From: Ruminococcaceae bacterium UBA1405
Lineage (GTDB): Bacteria; Bacillota; Clostridia; Oscillospirales; Ruminococcaceae
DNA: 64,000 bases
NCBI GenBank assembly: GCA_002305685.1
Contig: DBQB01000009.1
Coordinates: 21,511-85,510, forward strand
Direction: 5' to 3'
Numbering within the stretch: the first letter of the stretch is position 1; every line of letters begins with the position of its first letter. The position numbers and the translations under genes were made by a program. Below the pieces are notes generated by a model. That model was not told the origin of the DNA, did no database searches, and saw only the letters and a program-made list of their open reading frames with translations. This document shows positions 19,767 through 29,024 of this stretch, piece after piece.

Positions 19767-20963
19767 TCAACGCTGCGGCGGCAACGGCGCCATCCGCTCA
19801 ATGGAGGGAGATACCTGCAAAAAGTCCCGCAGCCCACAGTACCGCAGATATGCCTGGCGGCAATCTTTCTCTCTTCTATGTCCTCGCACCGCCCGCAACA
19901 TCAAATTTTTTGGGGTGTGTTCCGCCTCAATAAACTCAAACACCTGCACCTGATACCCAGCTGCCTCCAGATAGGTAGCGCGCAGCGCGTCGGTGGCAAT
20001 ATCCGCCAACCGGTGCTTGAGGATACCGTGCCGGGTAATCTCCTGCAACGCATCACAGTGCATCTGATTTGCCAACTCGTGATGGCAGCAAGGCACCGAC
20101 AGGATGGTTTTGGAATTGCTGGCAATGGCTTGCGCCAACGCTGCATCGGTGGCTGTGTCACAGGCGTGAAGAGAAACGGTGAGATCCACATCAGGGATCG
20201 GTACAAACCCACCGATATCCCCCACCTGAAACCGAATTCCGGAAAGCCCCAACTGCGCGACAATGCTGTTACACAGTTCGATGACGTCTTCCTTGAGATC
20301 CAGCCCCACAATATCTGTTTCCAGCCCCTTGATTTTGGTAAAATAATAGTGAAGAGCAAAGGTAAGATAGCTTTTCCCACAGCCAAAGTCTACCACCTTG
20401 ACAGGTCGGTCTGTTGGAAAATAGCGAGACAAATCTTCCAGATATTCCATAAAACGGTTGATTTGACGGTATTTGTCCTGCTTTTTGTCCAGCACCCGCC
20501 CGTTTTGATCGGTAATTCCCAGCCGAATCAAAAAATCCACCGGGCCTTCCGGCAGAATACGATGCTTGCTTCGGTTGTGTGCTTTTGGCTCAATCGCTTC
20601 CGCACTCTCTTCCAGTTTCTGCAAACTGCCAGTCACCTTAATCTGTCCTTTGGAGGAGATGAGCAGTTGGGCCTCCCCGGCCGTGGTAAACAGGTTCCAC
20701 TGGCGGTATCCCTCCGTCCATTGGGAAAGAATCGTTGGCAGTTGATCCAGAGCAATATTTTGATGTAAAGCTTTTCCATCCTTCATCTGCCGGGTCAGCT
20801 GAAGAAAGGTCTGTCCCTTGAGTTTCACCGGTTTTACCTCGCCCCGCACCACCGTTTTATCCTGGGGCTTACTCAGTATGATCCGGCTGACTGTATTTTT
20901 TTCTAACAACTGACACAGAAGTTGCAGTGTTTTTTCCTTGGGGTCTATCTTCATTTCGGGCAT
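19767..20963 (-). CDS. SAM-dependent methyltransferase (methyltransferase_32-like)
   Basis: A 398-residue cytoplasmic protein. The first 170 residues are a variable N-terminal domain. A class I Rossmann methyltransferase follows, with motif I VVDFGCGKSYLTFAL and an acidic motif II (DIVGLDLKEDVIELC), then SLHACDTATDAALA and SVPCCHHELANQM, a set typical of the methyltransferase family found widely in Firmicutes and fungi (PF13679). The HACDTATD and PCCHHE segments may bind a metal or substrate. The substrate is unknown; an RNA role has been suggested for relatives. It lies 42 bp before cinA's stop in the minus-strand order (cinA, then this gene), so the two may share a transcript. Confidence 0.88.
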   Translation of the reverse strand: MPEMKIDPKEKTLQLLCQLLEKNTVSRIILSKPQDKTVVRGEVKPVKLKGQTFLQLTRQMKDGKALHQNIALDQLPTILSQWTEGYRQWNLFTTAGEAQLLISSKGQIKVTGSLQKLEESAEAIEPKAHNRSKHRILPEGPVDFLIRLGITDQNGRVLDKKQDKYRQINRFMEYLEDLSRYFPTDRPVKVVDFGCGKSYLTFALHYYFTKIKGLETDIVGLDLKEDVIELCNSIVAQLGLSGIRFQVGDIGGFVPIPDVDLTVSLHACDTATDAALAQAIASNSKTILSVPCCHHELANQMHCDALQEITRHGILKHRLADIATDALRATYLEAAGYQVQVFEFIEAEHTPKNLMLRAVRGHRREKDCRQAYLRYCGLRDFLQVSPSIERMAPLPPQR

Positions 20964-21004
20964 ACCGTGTCCGTCCTTTTTTCTATAATCTTATGGCTTT
21001 TATC

Positions 21005-22252
21005 TCATAGAACTTCCAGTGCGCGGATTGCCAGCGCCAACGCGTTGGAGGAAGCGAGATAACGGATGTTCTCCCGTTCGTTGCGCCGTCCACGGCTCAG
21101 ATGCAGCTCCAGTACCTCCTCAAAACCGTCACAGCTGGCACAAACATACACCAGTCCCACTGGTTTTTCCGGCGTACCTCCGCCGGGGCCAGCAATACCG
21201 GTCACGGATACGCCGATATCCGCTCCGGATAACCGCCGTACCCCTCTTGCCATCTCCCGCGCGGTTTGCTCAGAAACCTCTGTATACTGCTCCAACGTCT
21301 GCTCCGAAACGCCCAGCACTTGTGCTTTGATGCGGTTGGAATAGGAGACAATGCCACATTCAAACACCTGAGAGGAACCGGCAATCTCGGTGATCCGTTT
21401 GGATACCAGACCGGCTGTACAGGATTCCGCCGTCGCAATCTTCCGGTTTTTTTCCAGCAGCTTTTGTACCAGTGCGTTTTGCAGAGAACCTACGTCTATA
21501 CCATATACCACATCCCCCAACAAATCGCAGATCTCCCCTACCACCGGACGAATCCGCTGCTCCGCTTCTTCCACATCCTTGGCACTGGCAGTCACACGAA
21601 GCTGCACTTCCCCTTCTTTTGCATAGGGAGCCACCGTGGGATTGAGATGGGAAAGCATATAGCTTTTCAGCTTATCCTCCACCATCGATTCTCCCATCCC
21701 AAAGATATGAATCACATGGGAGAGAAGCACCGTATCCGAAAGGGATTTGAGATAGGGAATTACCTCCTCATGGAACATGGGTTCCATCTCCCGAGGCGGT
21801 CCAGGCAACAGCACCACCCGCTTGCCGTTTTGTTCCACAGCTAAGCCCGGCGCCGTGCCATAATTGTTCTGAAACACCCGAGCGCCTTTGGGCATCCAGG
21901 CCTGCTTTTCGTTGTTGTGGGTCATCACCCGACCGGTACGGTTAAAATATGCCGTGATGGCATTCAGAGAGGGCTGATGCAACTCCATCGGCAAAGAAAA
22001 TGCTTCTGCCACCGTCTCCTTGGTCAGATCGTCATAGGTAGGGCCTAGCCCTCCGGTCATTACCACCAGATCCGAGCGGGAGAGAGCCAGAGAAAGCGCC
22101 TGCTTTAACCGGGAAGGGTTATCCCCCACCACCGACTGAAAATACACGTTAATGCCGATGGCTGCAAGCTCCCTGGCAGCATAGGCCGCATTGGTGTTTA
22201 CAATGTCCCCCAATAGCAGTTCGGTTCCGACACACAGTATCTCTGCAATCAT
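21005..22252 (-). CDS. cinA: CinA: nicotinamide-nucleotide amidohydrolase/damage-inducible protein
   Basis: A 415-residue two-domain protein. The N-terminal COG1058/MoCF-like domain (AEILCVGTELLLGDIVNTN, then VVMTGGLGPTYDDLTKE) has ADP-ribose pyrophosphatase activity in relatives. The C-terminal CinA domain (IATAESCTAGLVSKRIT, then GVSVTGIAGPGGGTPEKPVGLVY) deamidates NMN. The gene belongs to NAD salvage and to the competence regulon in some Firmicutes. ATG 22252 is preferred over 22261, because the GGGAG box abuts the latter. The FAH-family gene lies 22 bp upstream on the same strand. Confidence 0.95.
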   Translation of the reverse strand: MIAEILCVGTELLLGDIVNTNAAYAARELAAIGINVYFQSVVGDNPSRLKQALSLALSRSDLVVMTGGLGPTYDDLTKETVAEAFSLPMELHQPSLNAITAYFNRTGRVMTHNNEKQAWMPKGARVFQNNYGTAPGLAVEQNGKRVVLLPGPPREMEPMFHEEVIPYLKSLSDTVLLSHVIHIFGMGESMVEDKLKSYMLSHLNPTVAPYAKEGEVQLRVTASAKDVEEAEQRIRPVVGEICDLLGDVVYGIDVGSLQNALVQKLLEKNRKIATAESCTAGLVSKRITEIAGSSQVFECGIVSYSNRIKAQVLGVSEQTLEQYTEVSEQTAREMARGVRRLSGADIGVSVTGIAGPGGGTPEKPVGLVYVCASCDGFEEVLELHLSRGRRNERENIRYLASSNALALAIRALEVL

Positions 22253-22274
22253 CCGATTCATCTCCCTTCCACTG

Positions 22275-23033
22275 TCAGCGGACAGGATTGGTCAAGCTGC
22301 CAATTCCTTCAATTTCCACTGTAATTTGGTCGCCACGCACCATCGGCGCAATACCGGAGGAGGTTCCAGTCAAAATCAGGTCTCCCGGCAGAAGCGTCAT
22401 AATGCGGGAGATATAGCTGATCAGATACGGCACATCAAAAAGCAGATATTTGGTATTGGTGTCTTGCTTAACCGTATCGTTGAGGATGGCCCGCACCCGC
22501 AGGGCGGAGGGGTCCAGCTCCGTCTCAATGTGCGGTCCTACCGGCAAAAAGGTATCAAACCCTTTAGCAATGGTCCACTGCCCGGTGGGAATCTGCAAAT
22601 CCCGCGCCGTCACATCGTTGGCGCAGGTATAGCCGAAAATATATTTCCAAGCCTGCTCCGGCGTCACATCCTTTGCAGTTTTTCCGATTACCACCGCCAA
22701 CTCTGCCTCATAATCCACCCGCTGAGACAGCGCCGGACGGACAATCTCCTCCCCCGGCCCAATCACCGCGGTGGTCGGCTTGATGAAAAGCACCGGACTT
22801 TCCGGGGTTGCCATGCCAAACTCCGCAATATGATCCTTGTAGTTAAGGCCAACACATACTGCTTTGGAGGGAACTACCGGCGCCAACAGCTGTACTTGGT
22901 GCACGTCTACCCCTTCTCCGGAAATGGTATAATCCCCGAAAATATCCCCATCAACAGGATACACCTTTTGTGTTTGTCCACAGAGTTTTCCATAACCAAT
23001 TTTATCATCCAAACGATAACGCACGATCTTCAC
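22275..23033 (-). CDS. Fumarylacetoacetate hydrolase family protein
   Basis: A 252-residue enzyme of the FAH superfamily, whose members cleave or isomerise acylpyruvates and related beta-keto acids with a divalent metal. It has a short N-terminal domain (MKIVRYRLDDKIGYGKL) and the catalytic barrel GLNYKDHIAEFGM, then PVLFIKPTTAVIGPGEEI, VDYEAELAVVIGK (metal ligands E-x-E) and GYTCANDVTARDLQ (metal Asp). The C-terminus SLTNPVR is usual. It stands immediately upstream of cinA. The sequence does not fix the substrate; oxaloacetate decarboxylase or fumarylpyruvate hydrolase activities are known in the family. Confidence 0.9.
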   Translation of the reverse strand: MKIVRYRLDDKIGYGKLCGQTQKVYPVDGDIFGDYTISGEGVDVHQVQLLAPVVPSKAVCVGLNYKDHIAEFGMATPESPVLFIKPTTAVIGPGEEIVRPALSQRVDYEAELAVVIGKTAKDVTPEQAWKYIFGYTCANDVTARDLQIPTGQWTIAKGFDTFLPVGPHIETELDPSALRVRAILNDTVKQDTNTKYLLFDVPYLISYISRIMTLLPGDLILTGTSSGIAPMVRGDQITVEIEGIGSLTNPVR

Positions 23034-23156
23034 AAATCATCTTTCCTTTCCCAAAGCTATTTTCAAAGCAGTTTGGTGAGATTGGTTTTATTTTATCACC
23101 TTTTTCCCGTGGTTACAATATAATGGAAAGGATCGATACATTCCTTTTTTGTGCGC

Positions 23157-23185
23157 TTGACGGGATTTTTCGTTCATGTTACAAT
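23157..23185 (+). promoter_or_regulatory. Sigma-A promoter for the glmS ribozyme transcript
   Basis: TTGACG, a 17-base spacer and TACAAT. Transcription would begin near 23192, about 35 bases before the ribozyme cleavage site. Confidence 0.8.
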
Positions 23186-23226
23186 GAAGGCGGCATGGAT
23201 ACATATTTTTTGCAGCATCGGGTATA

Positions 23227-23373
23227 AGCGCCAGCGCTGTGAACAGTGTCACGGTTCACAGATGACGAGGAGGGAAACGATCGAAAATTCGGCGGATGTT
23301 TCCCCGTCCGGTCCCGGATGTAAGGAGCCATACAAACCAGAGGAGTGATCCACTGACAAAGATGTCTCCAGGG
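23227..23373 (+). ncRNA. glmS glucosamine-6-phosphate-activated ribozyme
   Basis: A self-cleaving riboswitch in the 5' leader of glmS. When GlcN6P is abundant it cleaves its own transcript and lowers glmS expression. The conserved parts are visible in order: the cleavage site A23227/G23228 followed by GCGCC, the core GACGAGGAGGG, ATCGAAAATTCGGCGGATG, a pairing TTTCCCC strand, and the 3' part ACAAACCAGAGGAGTGATCC with CTGACAAAGATG. These match the glmS ribozyme consensus in Bacillus and Clostridia closely. The exact 3' boundary (P4/P4.1) is approximate. Confidence 0.93.
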
Positions 23374-23680
23374 ATGGATAAATCTTTATCCAACAGAATG
23401 AAAAAGTCATTCTGCAAAGTGAATATACCCCTAATATCTGCAAAACCTTTCTTCAAAATTTGGGTATTTTTGTTGCGAAAAATTTGGTTCCAGATGGTTT
23501 GTAGCCAATATCCGTTGGGATACTGGCTTTATGGTTTTCCCTATTTTACAGATTGAGCCATATATAGCCATCCGGAATCGAAAGGAAAATGCTTCTGTTT
23601 TGACACAGGGTTTTGTATTTTGCGCTGTTTTCCTGTCCATGCCGCCGAGACAAATTTGATTGAGACAGGAGAATGTGATT
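23374..23680 (+). other. Long glmS leader downstream of the ribozyme
   Basis: A non-coding stretch of about 307 bases between the ribozyme and the glmS start codon, much longer than in Bacillus. It contains small hairpins: AGAATGA-TCATTCT near 23394-23412, and AGCCAATATCC paired with GGATACTGGCT near 23501-23531. There is no convincing open reading frame with a start site. No terminator with a good T-run is apparent. Confidence 0.5.
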
Positions 23681-25510
23681 ATGTGTGGAATTGTTGGTTA
23701 TACTGGAGCTCGGCGCGCCGTCGAGGTTCTGCTGGAAGGGTTGGAAAACTTGGAGTATCGCGGATATGATTCCGCCGGTATCTCCCTTGCTACCCAGGAG
23801 GGAATCTATACCCAAAAAGCCAAGGGGCGGCTGGCCAATCTGCGGCAGCGTCTGAGCACCGGTGTTCCGGAAAGCAGCTGCGGTATCGGCCATACCCGCT
23901 GGGCAACCCACGGGGAACCCTCCGATATCAACTCCCATCCCCACTGCTCTGGCCAGGTATCTCTGGTACATAACGGGATTGTGGAAAATTATATGGAACT
24001 GCGTCGTCAACTGATGGATAAAGGCCACGTTTTCCTTTCCCAGACCGATACCGAAACCATTGTACAGTATCTGGATCTGTATTATCAGCAGTACAAAGAC
24101 CCGATCCAGGCCATTCGGCAAACATTGGCCCTGATCCGGGGGACCTATGCCCTTGCAATACTTTTTGCCGATCGTCCCGGTGAAATATATGCTGTACGAA
24201 AAGACAGTCCTCTAATTGTTGGGGTTGGAAACGGAGAAAACCTTGTTGCATCCGATATTCCCGCTATTTTGCCCTATACCCGCGATTATATCCTGCTGGA
24301 AGAGGGGGACGTGGCAAAGCTCACCGGCGACACGGTGGAAATCTATGATCCCGACGGGAAACTGGATCTCCCCACCATCCTGCATGCGGACTGGGATATC
24401 GGCGCTGCTCAAAAGGGTGGATACGACCATTTTATGCGCAAGGAGATTGATGAACAGCCCCGTGCGCTGGAATCTACCCTCTCCCCCCGCATTGTAAACG
24501 GGATGGTGGATTTTTCCATCGACCATATAGATGATGCTTTCCTTTCGGATTTTCGTTCCGTTCAGATTGTTGCTTGCGGTACCGCCATGCACGCCGGGCA
24601 CATTGGCCGCCATCTGATTGAAAAGCTGGCCCGGATTCCCGTTTCGGTGGAGGTTGCCTCGGAATACCGCTATTGTGATCCGATTTTGGAAAAAGAGGAT
24701 CTGGTAATCATTGTCTCCCAGTCGGGAGAAACCGCCGATACCTTGGCAGCCCTGCGGCTGGCAAAGGCTCGGGGGGCGCGCACCTTGGCCATTGTCAATG
24801 TAGTCGGCTCCTCCATTGCCCGGGAAGCTGAAAAGGTGATCTACACCCATGCGGGCCCGGAAATTGCTGTGGCCAGTACCAAAGCCTTTTCGGTACAGGT
24901 TGGTGTTTTCTATCTTCTGGCGATACGCCTTGCACAACTGGCGGGACAGCTGGACGCGAAAACCTGCAAAGATATGGTGCAGGCGTTGCTGCGCATCCCT
25001 AACGACGTTCAGCAGACCTTACAGATTGCTGCCGACTGCGCCGACGCAGCCAGCGCCATCAAAGACGCTTCCTCCGCGTTTTATGTCGGCCGTGGCCTGG
25101 ATCACTGCCTGACGATGGAAGGATCTCTGAAACTCAAAGAGATTTCCTATATTCATTCCGAAGCCTACGCGGCTGGTGAGCTCAAACACGGCACCATCTC
25201 CCTGATCACCGACGGAGTCCCGGTGATTGCCATTGCTACCCAGGACGCACTGCTGGAAAAAACCATCAGCAACATCCGGGAGGTCAAGGCGCGGGGCGGC
25301 TATGTACTGGTAATCTGTAAAGCCAATACGGTGGTGCCTGAGGATGCAGCAGATCGCGTCCTGCGTCTCCCCAGTTCGGTCACCCAGGATCTTTTTGCCC
25401 CTCTGCCCGCTATTGTTCCTATGCAGTTGTTGGCCTACTATGCCGCAGTGCAGCTGGGCTGCGATGTGGATAAACCTCGCAATCTGGCGAAATCGGTTAC
25501 GGTGGAATAA
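23681..25510 (+). CDS. glmS: Glutamine-fructose-6-phosphate aminotransferase (isomerizing)
   Basis: Makes glucosamine-6-phosphate from fructose-6-phosphate and glutamine, the entry point to peptidoglycan amino sugars. The 609-residue protein has an N-terminal Ntn glutaminase, whose Cys follows Met1 (MCGIVGYTG), with GIGHTRWATHG, HPHCSG and SQTDTETIV. Two SIS sugar isomerase domains follow (VACGTAMHAG, VSQSGETADTL, EVASEYRY, SEAYAAGELKHGTISLI) and the C-terminus ends DKPRNLAKSVTVE. Start ATG 23681 has AGGAGA upstream. Expression is governed by the ribozyme in its leader. The 594-623 residue range of the family fits. Confidence 0.98.
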   Translation: MCGIVGYTGARRAVEVLLEGLENLEYRGYDSAGISLATQEGIYTQKAKGRLANLRQRLSTGVPESSCGIGHTRWATHGEPSDINSHPHCSGQVSLVHNGIVENYMELRRQLMDKGHVFLSQTDTETIVQYLDLYYQQYKDPIQAIRQTLALIRGTYALAILFADRPGEIYAVRKDSPLIVGVGNGENLVASDIPAILPYTRDYILLEEGDVAKLTGDTVEIYDPDGKLDLPTILHADWDIGAAQKGGYDHFMRKEIDEQPRALESTLSPRIVNGMVDFSIDHIDDAFLSDFRSVQIVACGTAMHAGHIGRHLIEKLARIPVSVEVASEYRYCDPILEKEDLVIIVSQSGETADTLAALRLAKARGARTLAIVNVVGSSIAREAEKVIYTHAGPEIAVASTKAFSVQVGVFYLLAIRLAQLAGQLDAKTCKDMVQALLRIPNDVQQTLQIAADCADAASAIKDASSAFYVGRGLDHCLTMEGSLKLKEISYIHSEAYAAGELKHGTISLITDGVPVIAIATQDALLEKTISNIREVKARGGYVLVICKANTVVPEDAADRVLRLPSSVTQDLFAPLPAIVPMQLLAYYAAVQLGCDVDKPRNLAKSVTVE

Positions 25511-25523
25511 TTTTTTCTATGAG

Positions 25524-25563
25524 AAAGAGCTTGCAGTCTTGATCTTGGCTGCAAGCTCTTTGT
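25524..25563 (+). terminator. Terminator after glmS
   Basis: A perfect 13-pair stem (AAAGAGCTTGCAG and its complement) with a 12-base loop, ending in T residues; it also faces the converging RCC1 gene. Confidence 0.85.
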
Positions 25564-27090
25564 TTATCCACTATTTTTTACCGCAGTGTTCACCGGTATC
25601 CGCACCGGCTCATCGGTATATTCCCCCTCAAAACCATAGATTTGTTTTACCAAATTGCCTCCCCACATATACATACTGCCGTCCTCCAGCAAAAACGCGC
25701 CGTTGTCTTCTCCCATGGCGATATCGATTACCTTCCCCGACGGCTCCTTGACCCGTGGCTCTGACAGATACGCCCTGTCCTCCGCTTCGGCATCCACCAC
25801 CCTGTTCTGGTTGAGGCCCCACACATAGAGCTTGTTGTCTTCTCCCAGCGCCAGCAGTGTGTAGGAACTCCCTTCCAGCATCTGTACCGGTGGCAAACCG
25901 GTTTTGAGATACAGGTTTTCTTCCAGCAGGATATCCTGCTCCCCGGCCAGCCCCACTCCGGTGTGGCCATAGAGATACACCTTTCCCGATTCTCCCAGCG
26001 CTGCCACATTGGTTCCCAGCGCTTCCATATCCACAATTCTCTCCGGGAATGGCAGCTTTGTGATCTCCGGGAACAAAAGATCACGCTCATTGGCAGGGTA
26101 GTTTCCCATCAGCATTCCCAGAATATAGACCTCCCCGGTGTCGCTCAAAAACAGATGGGCAAGAGATGTATCCACCTTTATACAGGCGAAATCCAATTCC
26201 AGCTTTTCCAGAGGATCGCTGGCTCCCAGATAAACGTTGTCCCCACCGGTATATACGCCATCCAAATCATACCCGTGATACCATGCAGGCCGACTATAGC
26301 TAAACGTTTCGTAGGAGCCATACTCCTCCATTGAGAATCCGCCTCGGTATACTGTGCCATCCTCCAGCAAAATCAAGGAGCTGCTCGCATTTGCTATGTA
26401 CTGCTCAACTTTTCCCGGAACTTTTACTTTGGTTGGAGTCAAATGAAACATATCTGAATGCCCAGTATAACCGGAAAGTTCTCCGCCCCAGGTATACAGG
26501 GAGCCATCCTGCGTAATTGCGCCGGACATATAAAACTCATCCAGCGATATCACAGACTGTTGGAAATCGCAATGCAGATAAATGGGGGTAGGTAATGCGT
26601 GTATATCTTTCCACATGTAACTAAACCACCCATTCCCAATCCTCCCATCGTTGTTGTTTCCCCAGACAAAATACATTCCATCCTCTGTCAAAAATCCCGC
26701 CAATCCCGTAGAACAGAAGATTTCCTTGATCTGCTTTCCTTCCAACGCTTCCAGGGCTATCTGTTGCTGCTGGGCGCAAAAGGCTTCATATTCTGACAAA
26801 AAAGCCGTCGTATCCGCATAAGCGCTGAGAAAATCCCTTTCGTTAAACCCACCTGGTGTCGCCTCGCTTTCCGGTACAGAAGATTCAGAGGAAGCTGAAT
26901 CAGACGACTGCTCACTTACCAAAGCTTCTTCCGAACTACTGGTTGGTTTTGTGTCAGTGGAGGTGCTGACTTCCGGTGCACTGGTGGAACTGGAAACGGA
27001 AGAGGACGGCGACGAAACACTGGCGGCAGGGTGACAAGCAACGTTCATCACCAACAACACGACCACAAACAGAAGTAACACCTTCCGCAT
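25564..27090 (-). CDS. RCC1-repeat lipoprotein
   Basis: A 508-residue exported lipoprotein. The signal is MRKVLLLFVVVLLVMNVAC, with the lipobox Cys at residue 19, followed by a Ser/Thr/Pro-rich linker (about residues 22-75). A repeat domain from about 110 carries at least seven RCC1-type blades, each with the DG-YxWG pattern (EDGMYFVWGNNN, QDGSLYTWGGE, TGEVYILGML, EDNKLYVWGLN, EDGSMYMWGGN). RCC1 propellers are protein-interaction scaffolds; the target here is unknown. GTG/TTG upstream codons exist in frame, but ATG 27090 has GGGGGTG at good spacing and makes a proper signal peptide. A single gene convergent with glmS. Confidence 0.85.
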   Translation of the reverse strand: MRKVLLLFVVVLLVMNVACHPAASVSSPSSSVSSSTSAPEVSTSTDTKPTSSSEEALVSEQSSDSASSESSVPESEATPGGFNERDFLSAYADTTAFLSEYEAFCAQQQQIALEALEGKQIKEIFCSTGLAGFLTEDGMYFVWGNNNDGRIGNGWFSYMWKDIHALPTPIYLHCDFQQSVISLDEFYMSGAITQDGSLYTWGGELSGYTGHSDMFHLTPTKVKVPGKVEQYIANASSSLILLEDGTVYRGGFSMEEYGSYETFSYSRPAWYHGYDLDGVYTGGDNVYLGASDPLEKLELDFACIKVDTSLAHLFLSDTGEVYILGMLMGNYPANERDLLFPEITKLPFPERIVDMEALGTNVAALGESGKVYLYGHTGVGLAGEQDILLEENLYLKTGLPPVQMLEGSSYTLLALGEDNKLYVWGLNQNRVVDAEAEDRAYLSEPRVKEPSGKVIDIAMGEDNGAFLLEDGSMYMWGGNLVKQIYGFEGEYTDEPVRIPVNTAVKNSG

Positions 27091-27239
27091 AAACCACACC
27101 CCCAAGCGTGAAAAACGATTATTTTCTAAACCACAAAGCATACATTTTTATATTTATATATTATATTCTTTGAATATAATTATCAATAGATATTTTAACA
27201 GAATTTCTCATACTTTCTTTGACGAAGACATAGAACAAC

Positions 27240-27270
27240 AAAAAACGGACGCCCCAAAAAGAGCGTCCGG
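27240..27270 (-). terminator. Terminator after the cyclophilin at 27287
   Basis: On the minus strand CGGACGC / GCGTCCG with a ten-base loop, followed by six T residues; it starts 17 bases past the stop. Confidence 0.8.
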
Positions 27271-27286
27271 CAACAATCTGTAAAAG

Positions 27287-27880
27287 TTATTTGACCTCGG
27301 TCACGGTAATGGTCTGGATGAGGATATCCTCCTTCGGCATATCCTGGGCTCCGGTCTCCGCCATAGCGATGGCATCCACCACATCCATTCCGGAAATCAC
27401 CTGTCCAAATACAGTGTGGCGATGGTCCAGCCAAGGGGTACCGCCAACTTCCTTATATTTTTCAATCACGTCAGCGGGAAAACCAGCCATCTTCATCTGG
27501 CCCAGCAGACCCTCGTCCACCTCAGGCGCCTGAACAATAAAGAACTGGCTGCCGTTGGTATTGGGGCCGGAATTGGCCATGGAAAGAGCGCCGCGGAAAT
27601 TCCACAGATCCATCGTAAATTCGTCCTGGAAAGGACGTCCCCAGATGCTCTCACCACCGGTGCCGTTGCCTCTGGGATCGCCGCCCTGGATCATAAATCC
27701 GGGGATCACACGGTGAAACTTCAGCCCGTCATAATAACCGTTTTTGGCGTGGTTGGTGAAATTCTCCACCGCCTTGGGCGCCTTGTCCGGAAACAGCAGG
27801 ATGGTGATATCTCCCATGCCGGTTTTCATTTCGGCAACGATGGAACCTGCTGCCGGCTGCTCAAACTGAATCATCTTCAT
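27287..27880 (-). CDS. Peptidyl-prolyl cis-trans isomerase, cyclophilin type (cytosolic)
   Basis: A 197-residue cyclophilin that catalyses proline cis-trans isomerisation during protein folding. Motifs: FHRVIPGFMIQGGDP (catalytic Arg), the GTGGESIWG insertion, ALSMANSGPNTNGSQFFI, and the C-terminal [19 protein letters not shown] stretch (HTVFGQVISGMDVVDAIA). There is no signal peptide, so it is cytosolic. Start ATG 27880 has AAAGGAG upstream; the longer frame to 27979 would overlap the neighbouring lipoprotein gene. It lies 37 bp after the lipoprotein cyclophilin and is closely similar to it, suggesting tandem duplication. Confidence 0.93.
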   Translation of the reverse strand: MKMIQFEQPAAGSIVAEMKTGMGDITILLFPDKAPKAVENFTNHAKNGYYDGLKFHRVIPGFMIQGGDPRGNGTGGESIWGRPFQDEFTMDLWNFRGALSMANSGPNTNGSQFFIVQAPEVDEGLLGQMKMAGFPADVIEKYKEVGGTPWLDHRHTVFGQVISGMDVVDAIAMAETGAQDMPKEDILIQTITVTEVK

Positions 27881-27917
27881 TTCTCCTTTGTAACCTTGAT
27901 GAAAGGCGCAAAATCCA

Positions 27918-28754
27918 TTATGCGCCTGTACTTTCGCTGGAGCTGCTCTCACTGGAACTGCTCTCGCTGGAAGAAGCATCCGCGTCCGAATCCTCTCCGG
28001 TATATTCGCTAACGGTAATCATCTCGATAATGACATCCTCAGCAGGCTTATATTGGGCGTTGACCGACACATTGGCGATGATATCCACCACGTCCATACC
28101 GTCGATGACCTGCCCGAACACCGTATACCGGCCGTCCAGATTGGGGTGGCCTCCCACCTCCTTGTATTTATCGATGACTACTTGAGGGACATTTCCCTCC
28201 TCCATCTCGGCAATGGTTTCATCCGCTACCTTGGAAGCCTGTACAATATAAAACTGGCTGCCGTTGGTATCCGGACCGGCGTTGGCCATGGCCAGAGCGC
28301 CTCTAAAATGCCACAGGTCGGTGGAATATTCGTCCTCAAAGGGTTCGCCCCAAATGCTCTCGCCACCGGTACCATCCCCATTGGGATCGCCGCCCTGGAT
28401 AATAAAATCACAGATGACCCGATGGAAAGTGAGCCCATTATAATAACCGTTCTCTGCATGGGTCAGAAAGTTTTCTACCGCCTTAGGCGCTTGTTCCGGG
28501 AAGAAACGAACGGTGATATCCCCTTCACTGGTTTGGATGGTTGCAATTTTATCCCCGATCTTCGGTTCCTCAAACTGGATCAAAGAGATGGAATCCTCGT
28601 CAATCCGTTCATTGGCCTCAGCAGCCGTCATCGAAGAACTCTGGCTGGAGGAAGAGGACTGACTCTCAGAAGAAGAACTCTCGCTAGAGCATCCAGTCAA
28701 CAAAAGCGCTGTCAAAAGACAGGTAATTACGGGTATTTTCCAAAATTTTTTCAT
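27918..28754 (-). CDS. Peptidyl-prolyl cis-trans isomerase lipoprotein, cyclophilin type
   Basis: A 278-residue exported cyclophilin. The signal peptide [22 protein letters not shown] ends in a lipobox (Cys 22). A Ser/Gln-rich linker of about 30 residues follows, then the isomerase domain with [42 protein letters not shown] and [15 protein letters not shown]. The C-terminus is again a Ser/Glu-rich tail ([10 protein letters not shown]). It probably assists folding of secreted proteins outside the membrane. ATG 28754 has GGTGG upstream. It is paired with a cytosolic copy 37 bp downstream. Confidence 0.93.
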   Translation of the reverse strand: MKKFWKIPVITCLLTALLLTGCSSESSSSESQSSSSSQSSSMTAAEANERIDEDSISLIQFEEPKIGDKIATIQTSEGDITVRFFPEQAPKAVENFLTHAENGYYNGLTFHRVICDFIIQGGDPNGDGTGGESIWGEPFEDEYSTDLWHFRGALAMANAGPDTNGSQFYIVQASKVADETIAEMEEGNVPQVVIDKYKEVGGHPNLDGRYTVFGQVIDGMDVVDIIANVSVNAQYKPAEDVIIEMITVSEYTGEDSDADASSSESSSSESSSSESTGA

Positions 28755-28954
28755 ATAGGAGCCACCTTTGCTAATGATATCAAAAGATCTTACATGCAAC
28801 CGGAACAGCCAAATCTTGCTATAACGCGATACCGATATCTCCCTATAAACGGCCTTTGTGTGCTGCATAGTGGTTACTTTCGCAATATTATATCATACTA
28901 TGTCCAGAAATACCATGGCAAAACAAAAACTTTTCGTAAACATTCCACCGCAAA

Positions 28955-28999
28955 CCAAAACGGTTATCCAAAGCATAGGCCTCGCTTTGGATAACCGTA
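28955..28999 (-). terminator. Terminator after sigE
   Basis: A perfect 14-pair stem (CGGTTATCCAAAGC and its complement) with a nine-base loop, followed on the minus strand by TTTTGG. It lies about 25 bases past the sigE stop. Confidence 0.8.
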
Positions 29000-29024
29000 T
29001 TCTCTTTGCCATATTATTTTGCTG

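Noticed and set aside
23296..23556. Reading frame across the glmS ribozyme 3' part
   Set aside because: It lies in the ribozyme and leader and has no site for translation.
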